From Pseudaestuariivita rosea (GTDB lineage: Bacteria; Pseudomonadota; Alphaproteobacteria; Rhodobacterales; Rhodobacteraceae): a stretch of 64,000 bases of DNA. Where the stretch lies: contig NZ_JACNMP010000007.1 of NCBI RefSeq assembly GCF_017592335.1, positions 62,001-126,000 of the forward strand, in the 5' to 3' direction. Position 1 is the stretch's first letter. Every line of letters starts with the position of its first letter. This document shows, one piece after another, positions 24,494-34,450 of the stretch. The position numbers and the translations under genes were made by a program. The notes below the pieces were generated by a model. The model ran no database searches, was not told the origin of the DNA, and saw only the letters and a program-made list of their open reading frames with translations.

Positions 24494-25828
24494 ATGGCAA
24501 GCACACCCTGGACCCCCGGCATTACCGCTGGCCGATTGTCCCAAGAAGAAATAAAACAGAATTTCAGTGATATAGACCCGCTTTTTGAACCGCATGAGGC
24601 CGCCGTCGCTGCAGATCGGTGTTATTTCTGCTATGATGCGCCTTGTATTACGGCGTGTCCGACGGCCATCGATATTCCGCTGTTTATCCGCCAGATTCAG
24701 ACCGGCACACCCGAGGCGGCCGCCAAGACGATCCTGGATCAGAACATATTGGGCGGCATGTGTGCCCGCGTTTGCCCGACCGAGACATTGTGCGAAGAAG
24801 CCTGTGTGCGCGAGGCGGCCGAGGGCAAGCCTGTTGAGATCGGGCGCCTGCAACGCTATGCCACAGATACGTTGATGGCTGCCAGTGTGCATCCGTTCGA
24901 ACGCGGCCCCGAGACCGGCAAGACGATTGCCGTCGTAGGTGCCGGTCCCGCCGGTCTGGCCTGCGCCCACCGTCTGGCGATGAGGGGGCACAGTGTCACT
25001 TTGTTTGAGGCGAAGGAAAAGCTGGGTGGGCTGAACGAATACGGAATCGCCGCCTATAAAACCGCTGGTGGCTTTGCTGAGCGTGAGGTAGACTGGTTGC
25101 TGCAGATCGGCGGGATCACTGTTGAATACGGTAGGAAACTGGGCAGTGGTCTTGAGTTGGGCACGCTGACGTCCGAATACGATGCTGTTTTTCTGGGCGT
25201 CGGTCTGGGCGCGGTGAATGCGCTGCGGGCCGAGGGCGAAGATAAGGACGGGGTTCAGGACGCCGTCGCTTTTATCGCCGACCTGCGCCAAAGCGACGAT
25301 CTGACCAAGCTGCCCATCGGGCGTAATGTCATCGTCATCGGTGGCGGGATGACCGCTGTGGATGCTGCTGTGCAATCGAAATTGCTTGGGGCCGAGAATG
25401 TGACCATCGCCTACCGTCGCGGGCGTGACCGGATGGGCGCCTCGGGCCATGAACAGGATCACGCGACCTCGGCCGGGGTGCGTCTTCTGACGCATGTGGT
25501 CTTGCGCCAGGTCATCGGCAACGGTGCTGTGCGCGAGGCTGAATTTGAATATGTCACAGAAACCGACGGTGGTCTGGCAGGCACAGGCGAAACATTCCGC
25601 CTGCCCGCCGATCAGATTTTCAAAGCCATCGGCCAGACTCTGGAAGCCGGCCCTGAGGGTCTGACCCTGCAAGGCAACAAGATCGCAGTCGATGAAAACG
25701 GCCGCACCTCAATCGATGGTGTCTGGGCTGGCGGCGACTGCGCTGCCGGTGGCGACGACCTGACCGTCACCGCCGTCGCCGAAGGCCGCGATGCGGCTGA
25801 GGATATTCACCGCGCGCTGAGCCAATAA
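24494..25828 (+). CDS. preT: NAD-dependent dihydropyrimidine dehydrogenase subunit PreT
   Basis: 444 residues from the ATG at 24494 (GAAAGGA at 24481-24487). FAD/NAD(P) electron-transfer subunit of the bacterial dihydropyrimidine dehydrogenase, which reduces uracil and thymine. An N-terminal Fe-S domain has CYFCYDAPCITACPTAID and GGMCARVCPTETLCEEACV Cys clusters (about residues 45-115). A Rossmann FAD domain GAGPAGLACAHRLAMRGH starts at about residue 146, and an NAD(P)-binding region VIVIGGGMTAVDAA at about 279. The closing WAGGDCAAGGDDLTVTAVAEGR motif is typical. Related to the small glutamate synthase subunit, but the adjacent preA settles the call. Confidence 0.93.
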   Translation: MASTPWTPGITAGRLSQEEIKQNFSDIDPLFEPHEAAVAADRCYFCYDAPCITACPTAIDIPLFIRQIQTGTPEAAAKTILDQNILGGMCARVCPTETLCEEACVREAAEGKPVEIGRLQRYATDTLMAASVHPFERGPETGKTIAVVGAGPAGLACAHRLAMRGHSVTLFEAKEKLGGLNEYGIAAYKTAGGFAEREVDWLLQIGGITVEYGRKLGSGLELGTLTSEYDAVFLGVGLGAVNALRAEGEDKDGVQDAVAFIADLRQSDDLTKLPIGRNVIVIGGGMTAVDAAVQSKLLGAENVTIAYRRGRDRMGASGHEQDHATSAGVRLLTHVVLRQVIGNGAVREAEFEYVTETDGGLAGTGETFRLPADQIFKAIGQTLEAGPEGLTLQGNKIAVDENGRTSIDGVWAGGDCAAGGDDLTVTAVAEGRDAAEDIHRALSQ

Positions 25829-25845
25829 CTGAAAAGGACGACACA

Positions 25846-27150
25846 ATGGCCGACCTGACAACAGACTTTCTGGGTATCAAATCGCCAAACCCGTTCTGGC
25901 TGGCCTCGGCGCCGCCAACGGATAAGGAGTACAACGTCCGCCGCGCTTTTGAGGCGGGGTGGGGCGGTGTCGTGTGGAAGACGCTTGGGTCCGAAGGCCC
26001 GCCCGTCGTCAACGTCAACGGCCCGCGGTATGGCGCGATTTACGGGGCGGACCGGCGGCTTTTGGGGTTGAACAACATCGAACTGATCACCGACCGCCCG
26101 CTTGAGGTCAACCTGCGCGAAATCAAGACGGTCAAGCGCGATTACCCGGATCGGGCGATGATCGTGTCGCTGATGGTCCCGTGTGAGGAAGAGGCATGGA
26201 AAGCCATTCTGCCGCGGGTCGAGGACACAGGCGCCGACGGGATTGAGCTGAACTTCGGCTGCCCCCACGGGATGAGCGAACGTGGCATGGGCAGCGCCGT
26301 CGGACAGGTGCCTGAGTATATCGAGATGGTGACGCGCTGGTGTAAACAGCACAGCCGTATGCCGGTGATCGTGAAACTGACGCCGAATATCACCGATGTC
26401 CGCTATCCCGCCCGCGCGGCCAAAGCGGGTGGCGCGGATGCCGTCAGCCTGATCAACACGATCAGCTCGATCACATCGGTTAATCTGGACGATTTCAGCC
26501 CCGAACCCTCGATCGATGGCAAGGGCAGCCATGGGGGCTATTGCGGCCCTGCCGTGAAGCCCATCGCAATGAATATGGTGGCCGAGATTGCGCGTGACCC
26601 CGAAACGCATGGCCTGCCGATCAGTGGGATCGGCGGTATCACCACATGGCGCGACGCGGCCGAGTTCATCAGCCTTGGGTGCGGCACGGTTCAGGTCTGC
26701 ACTGCCGCGATGACCTATGGTTTTAAGGTGGTCGAAGAAATGAAATCCGGCCTAAGCCAATGGATGGACGAAAAGGGCTATGCCCGTATCGATGATTTCA
26801 TGGGCCGCGCCGTTCCGAACGTGACGGATTGGCAATATCTGAACCTGAATTACGTCACCAAGGCCCGGATTGATCAGGACAGCTGCATCAAGTGCGGCCG
26901 CTGTTACGTGGCTTGCGAAGATACCAGCCATCAGGCCATCAGCATGTCACCCGACCGTGTGTTTGAAGTGATCGATGAGGAATGCGTGGCCTGTAACCTG
27001 TGTGTCAACGTTTGCCCGGTCGAGGATTGCATTACGATGGAAAAAATGCAGGTGGGGCAGGTTGATCCGCGCACGGGCAAAACGGTTGAGCCTGACTATG
27101 CCAACTGGACAATGCATCCCAACAACCCGTCCTCTCAGGCGGCCGAGTGA
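25846..27150 (+). CDS. preA: NAD-dependent dihydropyrimidine dehydrogenase subunit PreA
   Basis: 434 residues, 17 bases after preT. Contains an FMN-binding dihydroorotate dehydrogenase-like barrel: NPFWLASAPPT, WGGVVWKTLG, ELNFGCPHGMSERGMGSAVGQ with its active-site Cys, KLTPNITD, GIGGITTWRDAAEFI. A C-terminal ferredoxin domain carries two 4Fe-4S clusters (CIKCGRCYVACEDTSHQ and CVACNLCVNVCPVEDC, about residues 347-397). Catalyses uracil to 5,6-dihydrouracil with PreT. The downstream enzymes dihydropyrimidinase and beta-ureidopropionase are not in this window. Confidence 0.95.
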   Translation: MADLTTDFLGIKSPNPFWLASAPPTDKEYNVRRAFEAGWGGVVWKTLGSEGPPVVNVNGPRYGAIYGADRRLLGLNNIELITDRPLEVNLREIKTVKRDYPDRAMIVSLMVPCEEEAWKAILPRVEDTGADGIELNFGCPHGMSERGMGSAVGQVPEYIEMVTRWCKQHSRMPVIVKLTPNITDVRYPARAAKAGGADAVSLINTISSITSVNLDDFSPEPSIDGKGSHGGYCGPAVKPIAMNMVAEIARDPETHGLPISGIGGITTWRDAAEFISLGCGTVQVCTAAMTYGFKVVEEMKSGLSQWMDEKGYARIDDFMGRAVPNVTDWQYLNLNYVTKARIDQDSCIKCGRCYVACEDTSHQAISMSPDRVFEVIDEECVACNLCVNVCPVEDCITMEKMQVGQVDPRTGKTVEPDYANWTMHPNNPSSQAAE

Positions 27151-27381
27151 AACTGAAGCGTTACGGCCAAAAATAGGACAAAGTTTATTTAACGGGGTGC
27201 AAAGGTTATCGCGTTAGATGTAAAAAACTTTGTAACATTCTGAAGTATAATAATTATTTTTTCTCTTGGGGTGGATAAAGTTTTAATGCGCAGTTCGCCC
27301 AGTTCATAAATCAGACGATAAAATAAACCAATTCGTAATTCCCTTGCGCGATCTTCGGTCAAAGAAAAGCCGGAGACAGAT

Positions 27382-28530
27382 ATGAAATCGATTAAAAATA
27401 CATTCTTTGCAGCCGCCATCAGTGGTTTGGCCGCATCCATAACAGCCACTGGCGCCCACGCCGAAAAAACTGTGAATTTTGCTCAGGTTGCTGCTTTTGA
27501 AGGGCCTGCAGCTGCACTTGGCACAGGAATGAAGCAGGGCATTCTGGCCGCTTTTGAGGAAGCGAACCGAAATGGCGGCGTGAATGGCTATAAACTGACG
27601 CTTGAGACGATGGATGACGGATATGAACCCGATCGGTCTGTATCTCAGGTCAAAAAGGTCATTGCTGACGAAAAATACCTTGCGCTGATCGGGCCTGTTG
27701 GCACGCCAACCACCAAGGCGACGCAACCGCTGGCCACCAAAGCTGGCATGCCGTTCATCGGCCCCTTTACCGGTGCGGGTTTCCTGCGTGATGCCTCTTA
27801 CGGCAACGTTTTCAACGTCCGCGCGACATACGCGGCCGAAACCGAAGCCTGGATCAAGCATCTGGTCGATGATCAAGGCATGAAAAATATCGCAATTCTG
27901 TATCAGGACGATGGCTTCGGTCGTGTTGGTTTGGCCGGGGTGCAAGAGGCGCTTGATCGTCGCGGCATGACGCTGGTGGCCGAAGGCACCTATACGCGCA
28001 ACACGACAGCCGTCAAAACAGCTTTGCTGGAATTGCGGACCGCAAAACCTGATGCAGTCGTGATGGTTGGCGCCTATAAGCCCATCGCTGAATTCATCAA
28101 ACTGTCCAAGCGGCTGAAATTTGAGCCGCAATTCGTCAATATCTCGTTCGTTGGATCCAAGGCGCTGGCCGCAGAACTGGGCCCCGATGGTGACGGCGTC
28201 ATCATTTCCCAAGTCGTACCGTTCCCTTGGGATGCCTCGCAGCCGATCGTGGCGGAATATCAGGCGGCGCTCAAGGCGGTTGATGCCAGTGCTGAACCAG
28301 GTTTCGTGTCGCTTGAGGGGTATATGGTCGGTCGCCTGGCGATCGAAGCGCTGAAAAAAGCAGGACCCGAGATGACACGCGCCGATTATGTAAAAGCGTT
28401 CTCCGAAATCGAAACGCTTGATTTTGGCGGCGCCACTCTGAGTTTTGGTGCAGGCGATAATCAGGGCATGGATAGCGTTTTCATGACCAAAATCACCGCT
28501 GACGGCAGTTTCGCACCCATCGACGGTTAA
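27382..28530 (+). CDS. LivK-type periplasmic binding protein
   Basis: 382 residues with a signal peptide (cleavage after GAHA, about residue 27). It is a type I periplasmic-binding protein of the branched-chain amino acid/amide family: [35 protein letters not shown], then [39 protein letters not shown] and VEALKKAG-type C-terminal segments. No permease or ATPase genes follow. Instead a chemoreceptor gene follows after a strong hairpin, so the protein may be dedicated to chemosensing. The ligand is unknown. Located in an AT-richer block than the flanking core genes. Confidence 0.9.
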   Translation: MKSIKNTFFAAAISGLAASITATGAHAEKTVNFAQVAAFEGPAAALGTGMKQGILAAFEEANRNGGVNGYKLTLETMDDGYEPDRSVSQVKKVIADEKYLALIGPVGTPTTKATQPLATKAGMPFIGPFTGAGFLRDASYGNVFNVRATYAAETEAWIKHLVDDQGMKNIAILYQDDGFGRVGLAGVQEALDRRGMTLVAEGTYTRNTTAVKTALLELRTAKPDAVVMVGAYKPIAEFIKLSKRLKFEPQFVNISFVGSKALAAELGPDGDGVIISQVVPFPWDASQPIVAEYQAALKAVDASAEPGFVSLEGYMVGRLAIEALKKAGPEMTRADYVKAFSEIETLDFGGATLSFGAGDNQGMDSVFMTKITADGSFAPIDG

Positions 28531-28540
28531 CACACTTATC

Positions 28541-28566
28541 GTCGGCCCCCCCCCTGCGGGGCCGAC
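28541..28566 (+). terminator. 9-bp hairpin between binding-protein and chemoreceptor genes
   Basis: GTCGGCCCC (28541-28549) and GGGGCCGAC (28558-28566) with an 8-base loop and no T-run. It could attenuate read-through or protect the 3' end of the binding-protein transcript, allowing more binding protein than receptor. Confidence 0.5.
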
Positions 28567-28594
28567 ATTGAAATCTCAGCTGCGAGTTGTAAAA

Positions 28595-31471
28595 ATGTTC
28601 AAGAAATTCAAAGATATCTTTGGCAGTATTGCTGTAAAGTTTACTTTGATCCTGCTGATGCTGGCTGCAACGACGGCCATTGCTGTTGTACTGAGTTATC
28701 TTGTTTTTGGAAATACATCGCAGCAGTTGTCGGGTCTAAGCCGGGATCGTTTGCCCGAGTTGCGTAGAAGCACGGCCCTGGTGGTGGCGGCCAGTGATTT
28801 GCAGGATGGTCTGGCTGCTACACTGGCAGCGACAGAACTGGCGGATCTGGCTGAACAAAGACAAAATGCACAACAGCACATTGACCGCCTTCAAGGTATT
28901 ATAGATCAGCTTGGGGATCAGCATAGTGTCGCAATTCAACCCGCACTTGAAGACGTTGCGCAAAATCTTCCGCAGCTGATCGAGGCGAGGGTCGTGGATT
29001 TTGAGACAGAAGAAGCGATCTCAAAATCGATCAATGATTGGCGTGACCAAAGTGCACGTATCACAGAACGGGTCATTGAACTGTCTGATAACGCATTTTT
29101 CGATTTGACCATCGGTGGTGAGGAAACGGTCGGCAGGGTCGACGCGACCTTGAGAAGCATCGTCGAAAACGATGTTGCGGCATTGCAATTGGCTTTGCAG
29201 GCAAAGTCGGAAATCAGCTTGTTGTCCGGCGTTGCCATTGCCGCTGCGCAAGTGCGTGACCCCTCGGTGAAATCCATTTTGCGTGATTTGAACGAATCTT
29301 CACTTAATCGTCTTGAGAATTTGATGGCCGCAATTGCGGAAAACCCTCGGCTAGAGCTTGATCTTGAACAGTTGAATCAGACCGCTGAAGTGTTCCGTCG
29401 TGCCAGCGCGGAAAATGCAATCATGACCCAAGCGCTTCGCGAACGCATTTTGTCTGAGCGTCAGAAAAGCGATGCAGCCATTTCGACCGCTGTGGACAAT
29501 GCGATCTTTGAGTTGACGATTAATTCTGAACTGGCTAGTTCAGAAAATACCGATGCGATTCAATCGTTACTATCGGTTCAGGTTAAGAATTTGCGTGATC
29601 TGGCCGAGCTGAATATCGCAAAAGAAACGTATTTTGCCACGATCCTTGAGGTCGCTGTTGCCCAAAATGCGGCTGACCTTAACGTGACCTCGCAAACGCT
29701 GGATACGTCCTATGCGGCACTGACAGGCTTGCTTGCAAGTGCAGATGCCGAGCTGCAAGAAATGTTTCAACCGCTTCTGAGTGCCCATGATGAAGGGACG
29801 GGCATAAAGGCTCTGCGTGGCAAAACGATTTCAGCACAACAGCAAACGCGTGAGCTGTCAGAGTCAGCACTGCAAAGTGTAAGCGAGATTGCTAATCAAG
29901 CTGCTGATATCGGCCAACAATCGGTTGTTTTGATCGAACAGACAGCAACAGACATCACATCAGATGTGGTGGATGCGAAACAACAAATGGTTGCTGTGGC
30001 TATTGCGTGTATCGGTCTTTTGGTTGTGACGCAGATTATGACGTACTTCGTTGTCATACGACCGATCAAACGCCTTACCAGCACAACAGAACGTCTGGCT
30101 GCCCAAGATCTGGAACCTGTTGTCGGATTTGACGAAATGTCCGGCGAAATCGGTCGTATGGGCCGGGCTTTGAAGGTATTCCGTGACGGTATGGTTGAAA
30201 CGAACCAGCTTCGGCTTGAGGAAGAACAGCGCAAAGCAGACGAAATAGAAAAGCAGCGTTTGATCGAACAAGAGAAGCGTGATCGTGAGGAAGCAGAACG
30301 CGAAGCGGCTCTGAACGCAGAAAAGGCCGAGCGGGAACGGCTTGCAGCAGAAGAAGCCGAGCGGGATCGACTGCGCAAAATGGCCGATGCCGAGCGTCAG
30401 GCGCATGCCGATGAACAGTCTGCCGTCGTAACAGCTTTGGCTGACGGGCTGAAAAAACTGGCCGCCGGAAACCTTGATGCCCAAATCAACGAAGAATTCG
30501 CAGGCAGCTACGAAGATCTTCGCAAGGACTATAATGTCGCGGTCGGGCAACTTGCTACAGTGATTGGAAACATCACTTCCAGCGGCCATACGATTGCTGA
30601 TACGTCAACGGAAATATCATCGGCGGCCAGCGATCTGTCAAAAAGAACCGAAAATACAGCAGCAACACTGGAAGAGGCTGCAGCTGCGCTTGAGCAACTG
30701 ACAGCATCTGTCAAACAGGCCAGTGAAGGTGCAGTTCGTGTTGACACTGTTGTAAAACATGCCAAGGACAATGCTGAGAAAAGCAGCAAAGTTGTTGAAA
30801 ACACGATTGTAGCGATGGGCCAAATTGAAACATCGTCGGGTAAAATTGCCAAGATCGTGGATTTGATCGATGACATCGCCTTCCAGACCAATCTGTTGGC
30901 GTTGAACGCCGGTGTAGAGGCCGCGCGGGCTGGCGATGCTGGCCGTGGTTTTGCAGTTGTCGCGTCAGAAGTGCGCAACCTTGCCCAAAGGTCATCCGAC
31001 GCTGCCCGCGAGATTGGTCAACTGATCTCTGAAAGTGGAAGCCAAGTCAGTCGTGGTGTGGAACTGGTCGGTGAAACAGGGCAGGCCCTGGATGCCATTG
31101 TGGTGTCAGTCTCGGAAATTGCATCGCAGATTGCTGAAATCGTCACCGCCGCGCAGGAACAGTCCCATGGTATCACTGAAATCAATCAAACTGTCAGCGC
31201 GATCGAACAATCGACACAGCAAAACGCAGCAATGGTTGAGGAAACGACGGCCGCGAGTGTGTCGATGAAACAGCAGGCCGATATACTGGCACAGGCGATT
31301 TCAAGCTTTAAAATACCGCCGCAATTTGCGAAGGGTGAAAAACCGGCGATGGATGACAGTCAGCCAGAACCAAGCCGACGAAAGCAAAAGCTTTCGGTTG
31401 TCTCAACCTCTGGAAATCTGGCTGAGGTCGCCGAGATTGATGATCTTGACGACGACTGGCAAGATTTTTGA
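28595..31471 (+). CDS. methyl-accepting chemotaxis protein with large sensor region
   Basis: 958 residues from the ATG at 28595 (a TTG at 28568 is an upstream option). Order: TM1 at about 12-38; a helical sensor region of about 420 residues outside the membrane; TM2 at about 464-490; HAMP; a charged coiled coil rich in Glu/Arg/Ala (about 545-615); a second HAMP-like segment; and the methyl-accepting signalling domain with the hairpin tip [18 protein letters not shown] near residue 765. The C-terminus is acidic ([10 protein letters not shown]) with no CheR-docking pentapeptide. Preceded by a LivK-type binding-protein gene, its probable ligand-delivery partner. The sensor region is far longer than a 4HB domain and probably holds repeated helical modules. 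Confidence 0.92.
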   Translation: MFKKFKDIFGSIAVKFTLILLMLAATTAIAVVLSYLVFGNTSQQLSGLSRDRLPELRRSTALVVAASDLQDGLAATLAATELADLAEQRQNAQQHIDRLQGIIDQLGDQHSVAIQPALEDVAQNLPQLIEARVVDFETEEAISKSINDWRDQSARITERVIELSDNAFFDLTIGGEETVGRVDATLRSIVENDVAALQLALQAKSEISLLSGVAIAAAQVRDPSVKSILRDLNESSLNRLENLMAAIAENPRLELDLEQLNQTAEVFRRASAENAIMTQALRERILSERQKSDAAISTAVDNAIFELTINSELASSENTDAIQSLLSVQVKNLRDLAELNIAKETYFATILEVAVAQNAADLNVTSQTLDTSYAALTGLLASADAELQEMFQPLLSAHDEGTGIKALRGKTISAQQQTRELSESALQSVSEIANQAADIGQQSVVLIEQTATDITSDVVDAKQQMVAVAIACIGLLVVTQIMTYFVVIRPIKRLTSTTERLAAQDLEPVVGFDEMSGEIGRMGRALKVFRDGMVETNQLRLEEEQRKADEIEKQRLIEQEKRDREEAEREAALNAEKAERERLAAEEAERDRLRKMADAERQAHADEQSAVVTALADGLKKLAAGNLDAQINEEFAGSYEDLRKDYNVAVGQLATVIGNITSSGHTIADTSTEISSAASDLSKRTENTAATLEEAAAALEQLTASVKQASEGAVRVDTVVKHAKDNAEKSSKVVENTIVAMGQIETSSGKIAKIVDLIDDIAFQTNLLALNAGVEAARAGDAGRGFAVVASEVRNLAQRSSDAAREIGQLISESGSQVSRGVELVGETGQALDAIVVSVSEIASQIAEIVTAAQEQSHGITEINQTVSAIEQSTQQNAAMVEETTAASVSMKQQADILAQAISSFKIPPQFAKGEKPAMDDSQPEPSRRKQKLSVVSTSGNLAEVAEIDDLDDDWQDF

Positions 31472-31481
31472 CATTGAACGA

Positions 31482-31527
31482 TCAGGATAAGAGTTGCCAT
31501 AATGACTTGCGGCGACTCTTATCCTGA
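31482..31527. terminator. long stem-loop between convergent genes
   Basis: A 17-bp stem with one G-U pair: TCAGGATAAGAGTTGCC (31482-31498) and GGCGACTCTTATCCTGA (31511-31527), loop of 12 bases. It lies between the stops of the chemoreceptor gene (+) and the FAD oxidoreductase gene (-). It lacks a T-run but could end both transcripts. Confidence 0.6.
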
Positions 31528-31583
31528 CCACATGATCATATGACACTTACTATTCTGAATTTGCCGGGAGGCACGATTAAGCT

Positions 31584-32750
31584 TTATACAATTGCATCTT
31601 CCCTGAAGGGCTTTTTGCTGAGTATGCGATTGACGTTCAGACAACTCAGATCGATTGATCTGTATTCACCAAAGACAAGCATTTCAGCCAACCCGCGGCC
31701 GACCGCTGGCGCTTGTTGAAGGCCATGGCCGCTAAATCCATTTGCAAGAAAAAGGCCTTTTAACTTTGGATGTGGTCCGACGATTGCATTCTGATCCAAG
31801 ACATTAAATGCGTAGTGACCGACCCAATATCGCAGAACCTTAACAGCATCAAAAAGGGAAGAGCGCCTGTAAAGTTTCGGCCAGATTGAGTCCTCAAACT
31901 GATTGTAGTCGGCGGTAAAATCATCCAAGGCAACGGCCCTATCGTTTGATGGCACCGTTGCACAGATCCATTGGTTGCCCTCGGGGCGAATATAGTAGCC
32001 TGCAGGATCGATAATTAACGGTGCATCCGGAAAACGGGCATGAGGCGCGTCGATGAAGAATACAGTGCGTTTGCGCGGTTCGACGGGCAGATCCAAGCCG
32101 ACCATTTTCAATATGTTCGCCGCATTGGTCCCGGCGGCATTCACGACGGCACCAACACTGATTACACCCTTTTTTGACAGAACTGCACGCGAAATCATCT
32201 TGTTTTTAGTCTGGATGGCCTGAACGTCGTCCTGAATGAAATCGCATCCTTGCTGCTTGGCGGTTTTTTGAAAGGCATGCAGAAGGCTCATGTTGTCAAA
32301 CCAGCCTTCATTGGACGATCCGAATGAACCTGATGTGATATCGTCAAACTGCATCCAGGGAAATCTTGAGACCAGCTCATTCGGGGACAAAAAAATAGTT
32401 TCCGCACCAAGTTTATTTTGAAGTGAGGCGGCCTTTGAAAGATGCCGCGCGGCATCTTCGGTTGATGATAGAAAAAGATAACCGTTTTCGTGAAATGGTA
32501 TTGGATCGCAGTCAAGATACTCTGGGGCCGATTTTAGAAATTCCGCGCCAAACTGCGAAATCTTGATGTTAACTGCGGTTGTAAATTGCTGCCGAATGGA
32601 CGCGACCGACAACGCTGTTGACGCATATCGGTACTGCATATCGCGTTCTACCACCAGAACCCGAAGGCCTGGTGACAGACGGGTTAGCCAATATGCAACC
32701 GCACTGCCAGTGATCGCGCCGCCAATAATCAGAACATCGTATTGCATCAA
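31584..32750 (-). CDS. FAD-dependent oxidoreductase (DAO family)
   Basis: 388 residues, a D-amino-acid oxidase/sarcosine oxidase-like flavoenzyme. Rossmann motif DVLIIGGAITGSAVAYWL at residues 5-22, then the acidic VVERD (about 34) that binds the FAD ribose. A mid segment has SVASIRQQFTTAVNIKIS, typical of the monomeric sarcosine oxidase/glycine oxidase group, and the C-terminal NGFSGHGLQQAPAVGRGLAEML is the usual FAD-binding finish. Probably oxidises an N-methyl or amino compound; the substrate is unclear. Divergent from aroQ by 98 bases. Codon use is more AT-rich than in the core genes. Confidence 0.88.
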   Translation of the reverse strand: MMQYDVLIIGGAITGSAVAYWLTRLSPGLRVLVVERDMQYRYASTALSVASIRQQFTTAVNIKISQFGAEFLKSAPEYLDCDPIPFHENGYLFLSSTEDAARHLSKAASLQNKLGAETIFLSPNELVSRFPWMQFDDITSGSFGSSNEGWFDNMSLLHAFQKTAKQQGCDFIQDDVQAIQTKNKMISRAVLSKKGVISVGAVVNAAGTNAANILKMVGLDLPVEPRKRTVFFIDAPHARFPDAPLIIDPAGYYIRPEGNQWICATVPSNDRAVALDDFTADYNQFEDSIWPKLYRRSSLFDAVKVLRYWVGHYAFNVLDQNAIVGPHPKLKGLFLANGFSGHGLQQAPAVGRGLAEMLVFGEYRSIDLSCLNVNRILSKKPFREDAIV

Positions 32751-32848
32751 TTATCCTCAGTACAATGTGTTATTTCAGCAAATCCACCCAGAGGCGATAG
32801 ACTTCACCCGCTGCCTATTCTAAACCAACGAAAAAATATGGAACAAGA

Positions 32849-33292
32849 ATGCAGTCGATCCTGATTTTAAATGGTCCGAATCTGAACCTTCTGGGGACCC
32901 GCCAGCCTGATGTCTATGGCAGCGTAACGCTTGATCAGATCGAGGCGCAGTGCCGGTCAAAGGCGCAGGACGCAGGCATTTCTGTTGCGTTTACCCAAAG
33001 CAACCACGAGGGCACCTTGGTTGATGCAGTTCAAGAGGCATCGTCGCAATATGACGGGATCGTACTGAACGCCGGGGCTTACACCCATAGCTCGATCGCC
33101 TTGATGGATGCTATTTCGTCCGTCGGTTTACCTGTCGTAGAAGTCCATCTGTCCAACATTCATGCCCGCGAAGCATTTCGTCACACATCCTTTATCGCAC
33201 CCGTTGCAATTGGCCAGATTTGCGGGTTCGGGGCGCATGGATATATTTTGGCACTTGACGCGCTGATATCGTATCTGGAGGCTGAGACATGA
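32849..33292 (+). CDS. aroQ: type II 3-dehydroquinate dehydratase
   Basis: 147 residues, full length for the dodecameric type II enzyme of the shikimate pathway. Catalytic Tyr23 lies in [37 protein letters not shown] and the [17 protein letters not shown] block with the active-site His are all present. Its last four bases overlap the start of a luxR-type gene, an unusual partner for a biosynthetic gene. In the same AT-richer block as the chemoreceptor. Whether this is the only dehydratase of the genome cannot be told from the window. Confidence 0.94.
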   Translation: MQSILILNGPNLNLLGTRQPDVYGSVTLDQIEAQCRSKAQDAGISVAFTQSNHEGTLVDAVQEASSQYDGIVLNAGAYTHSSIALMDAISSVGLPVVEVHLSNIHAREAFRHTSFIAPVAIGQICGFGAHGYILALDALISYLEAET

Positions 33293-34044
33293 TTGATCGT
33301 GCGTATCTTGAGTCGATCCTAAAATCCCATTCGATCGAAGAGATTTGGACGTTGCACACCGCCAAAATGTCCGAATATGGCTTCGATCGGCTAATGTATG
33401 GATACACGCGGTTTCTGACGGCCAGTTCATTGGGCGACCCCGAAGATCTGTTGGTTCTGACCAATCATCCGACAGACTATACCGATCAGTTCCTGAATGA
33501 ACGGCACTATTATCATGCGCCATTGACGCGATGGGCGCGGGAAAACAATGGCGCCGTCAGTTGGAATATTATCACCGAGATGGAAAAGAAAAACATGCTG
33601 ACCCCAAGTGAGCGGCGTGTGATCGATTTTAACCATTCAAAAGGAGTGGTTGCAGGCTATTCGATCAGTTTCCATTCGGTTTCGGTGCGTTCCAAAGGGG
33701 CAATATCGCTGACGGCCAGAAATGGTATGGCGCAGTCCGAAGTTGATAAGCTTTGGAAAGAACATGGGCGTGATATTGTTGTTATGAACAACGTCGCGCA
33801 TTTGAAAATTATCACGCTTCCTTATTTTGGTGCACGCCGCAGCCTGACAAAACGCCAGCGCGAGGCGCTAGAATGGGTAGGTGACGGGAAAACCACCCAG
33901 GATATTGCTAAAATTATGGGTTTGACGCCCGCAACGATTGAAAAACATCTTCGTCTGGCGCGTGAGGCGTTAGACGTCGAAACAACTGCCCAAGCCGTTT
34001 TGAAAGCAAGTGTTCAGAATCAGATCTTCATTCTTGAAGTTTGA
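33289..34044 (+). CDS. LuxR family regulator with divergent autoinducer-binding domain
   Basis: 251 residues. The N-terminal domain (about 15-165) has the LuxR autoinducer-binding fold. The C-terminal LuxR/FixJ helix-turn-helix is clear ([20 protein letters not shown] and [20 protein letters not shown], about residues 185-228). Mapped to the TraR/LuxR ligand positions, Trp57 becomes Tyr64, Tyr61 becomes Phe68, the near-invariant Asp70 becomes Ala77, while Pro71 (Pro78) and Trp85 (Trp92) are kept. No luxI-type synthase is in the window. It may bind a non-AHL signal or no ligand. The 4-base overlap with aroQ means co-translation. Confidence 0.88.
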   Translation: MIDRAYLESILKSHSIEEIWTLHTAKMSEYGFDRLMYGYTRFLTASSLGDPEDLLVLTNHPTDYTDQFLNERHYYHAPLTRWARENNGAVSWNIITEMEKKNMLTPSERRVIDFNHSKGVVAGYSISFHSVSVRSKGAISLTARNGMAQSEVDKLWKEHGRDIVVMNNVAHLKIITLPYFGARRSLTKRQREALEWVGDGKTTQDIAKIMGLTPATIEKHLRLAREALDVETTAQAVLKASVQNQIFILEV

Positions 34045-34132
34045 CACAACCGAAAACAACTTTTCGAAGAACTATACACTCGTAAGGCGATAATTGTTTC
34101 CGATTCAGCCGTATTAAAGAGGCTGACTGCAG

Positions 34133-34181
34133 AAAAATGACGAAGTAAAAGGGGAAAAACCGCTAATTATTCGTCATTTTT
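34133..34181 (+). terminator. perfect 12-bp inverted repeat after luxR
   Basis: AAAAATGACGAA (34133-34144) and TTCGTCATTTTT (34170-34181) with a 25-base loop. On the plus strand it ends in a T-run and is followed by TTCG, so it probably terminates the aroQ-luxR transcript; the region before it (34105-34126) has a second small hairpin TCAGCC/GGCTGA. Confidence 0.6.
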
Positions 34182-34229
34182 TCGAAAAGGTAAGGAATCC
34201 CGCACTTCCTTAACGCCAGGTAAATTTGC

Positions 34230-34450
34230 ATTCTACACATGTTCCGTGAGTGGAGGCTAAGCCTTTGGAACAGGGCCGTATCCCCTGAGATTACAGGGCA
34301 ATGCGGCCCGCCCGGTACTATTCCGGGAGCCGGTGACAGGCCTGGTTTTAAACCTGCTTATCGGCAACCCGATGCGTCCTGCCTCATCCCCAAGTGGGGC
34401 GCAAAGGTTAGCGGTGTCGTCAACGCCCGGCGGCACCGCTTCAAAACCAA
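34230..34450 (+). ncRNA. candidate structured non-coding RNA
   Basis: A 475-base gap between luxR and tsf holds no convincing gene. On the plus strand 34262-34450 folds into a chain of strong local stems. They are: CTTTGG (34262-34267) closing with CCAAAG (34447-34452); GGGCCGTAT with a nested CCCTG/CAGGG and GCGGCCC (34273-34309); CCCGG/CCGGG (34311-34327); GCCGG...TCGGC enclosing CAGG/CCTG; and GCGGTG/CACCGC (34411-34439). Two terminator-like hairpins follow. Both overlapping ORFs in the region look non-coding. I could not match it to 6S, SRP, RNase P or a known riboswitch class. Confidence 0.4.

Noticed and set aside
24401-25672. A 423-residue open frame antisense to preT
   Set aside because: Shadow frame; the plus strand has clear Fe-S and FAD motifs.
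27304-28533. A 409-residue open frame antisense to the LivK-type gene
   Set aside because: Shadow of the real gene: no family similarity, Cys/Arg/His-rich composition, no signal sequence, while the plus-strand frame has a signal peptide and full family motifs.
34282-34292. CTGAGATTA as part of a TPP riboswitch, or the region as 6S RNA
   Set aside because: The second conserved TPP segment is absent, no thiamine gene follows, and the local stems do not form the long rod with a central bubble of 6S RNA.
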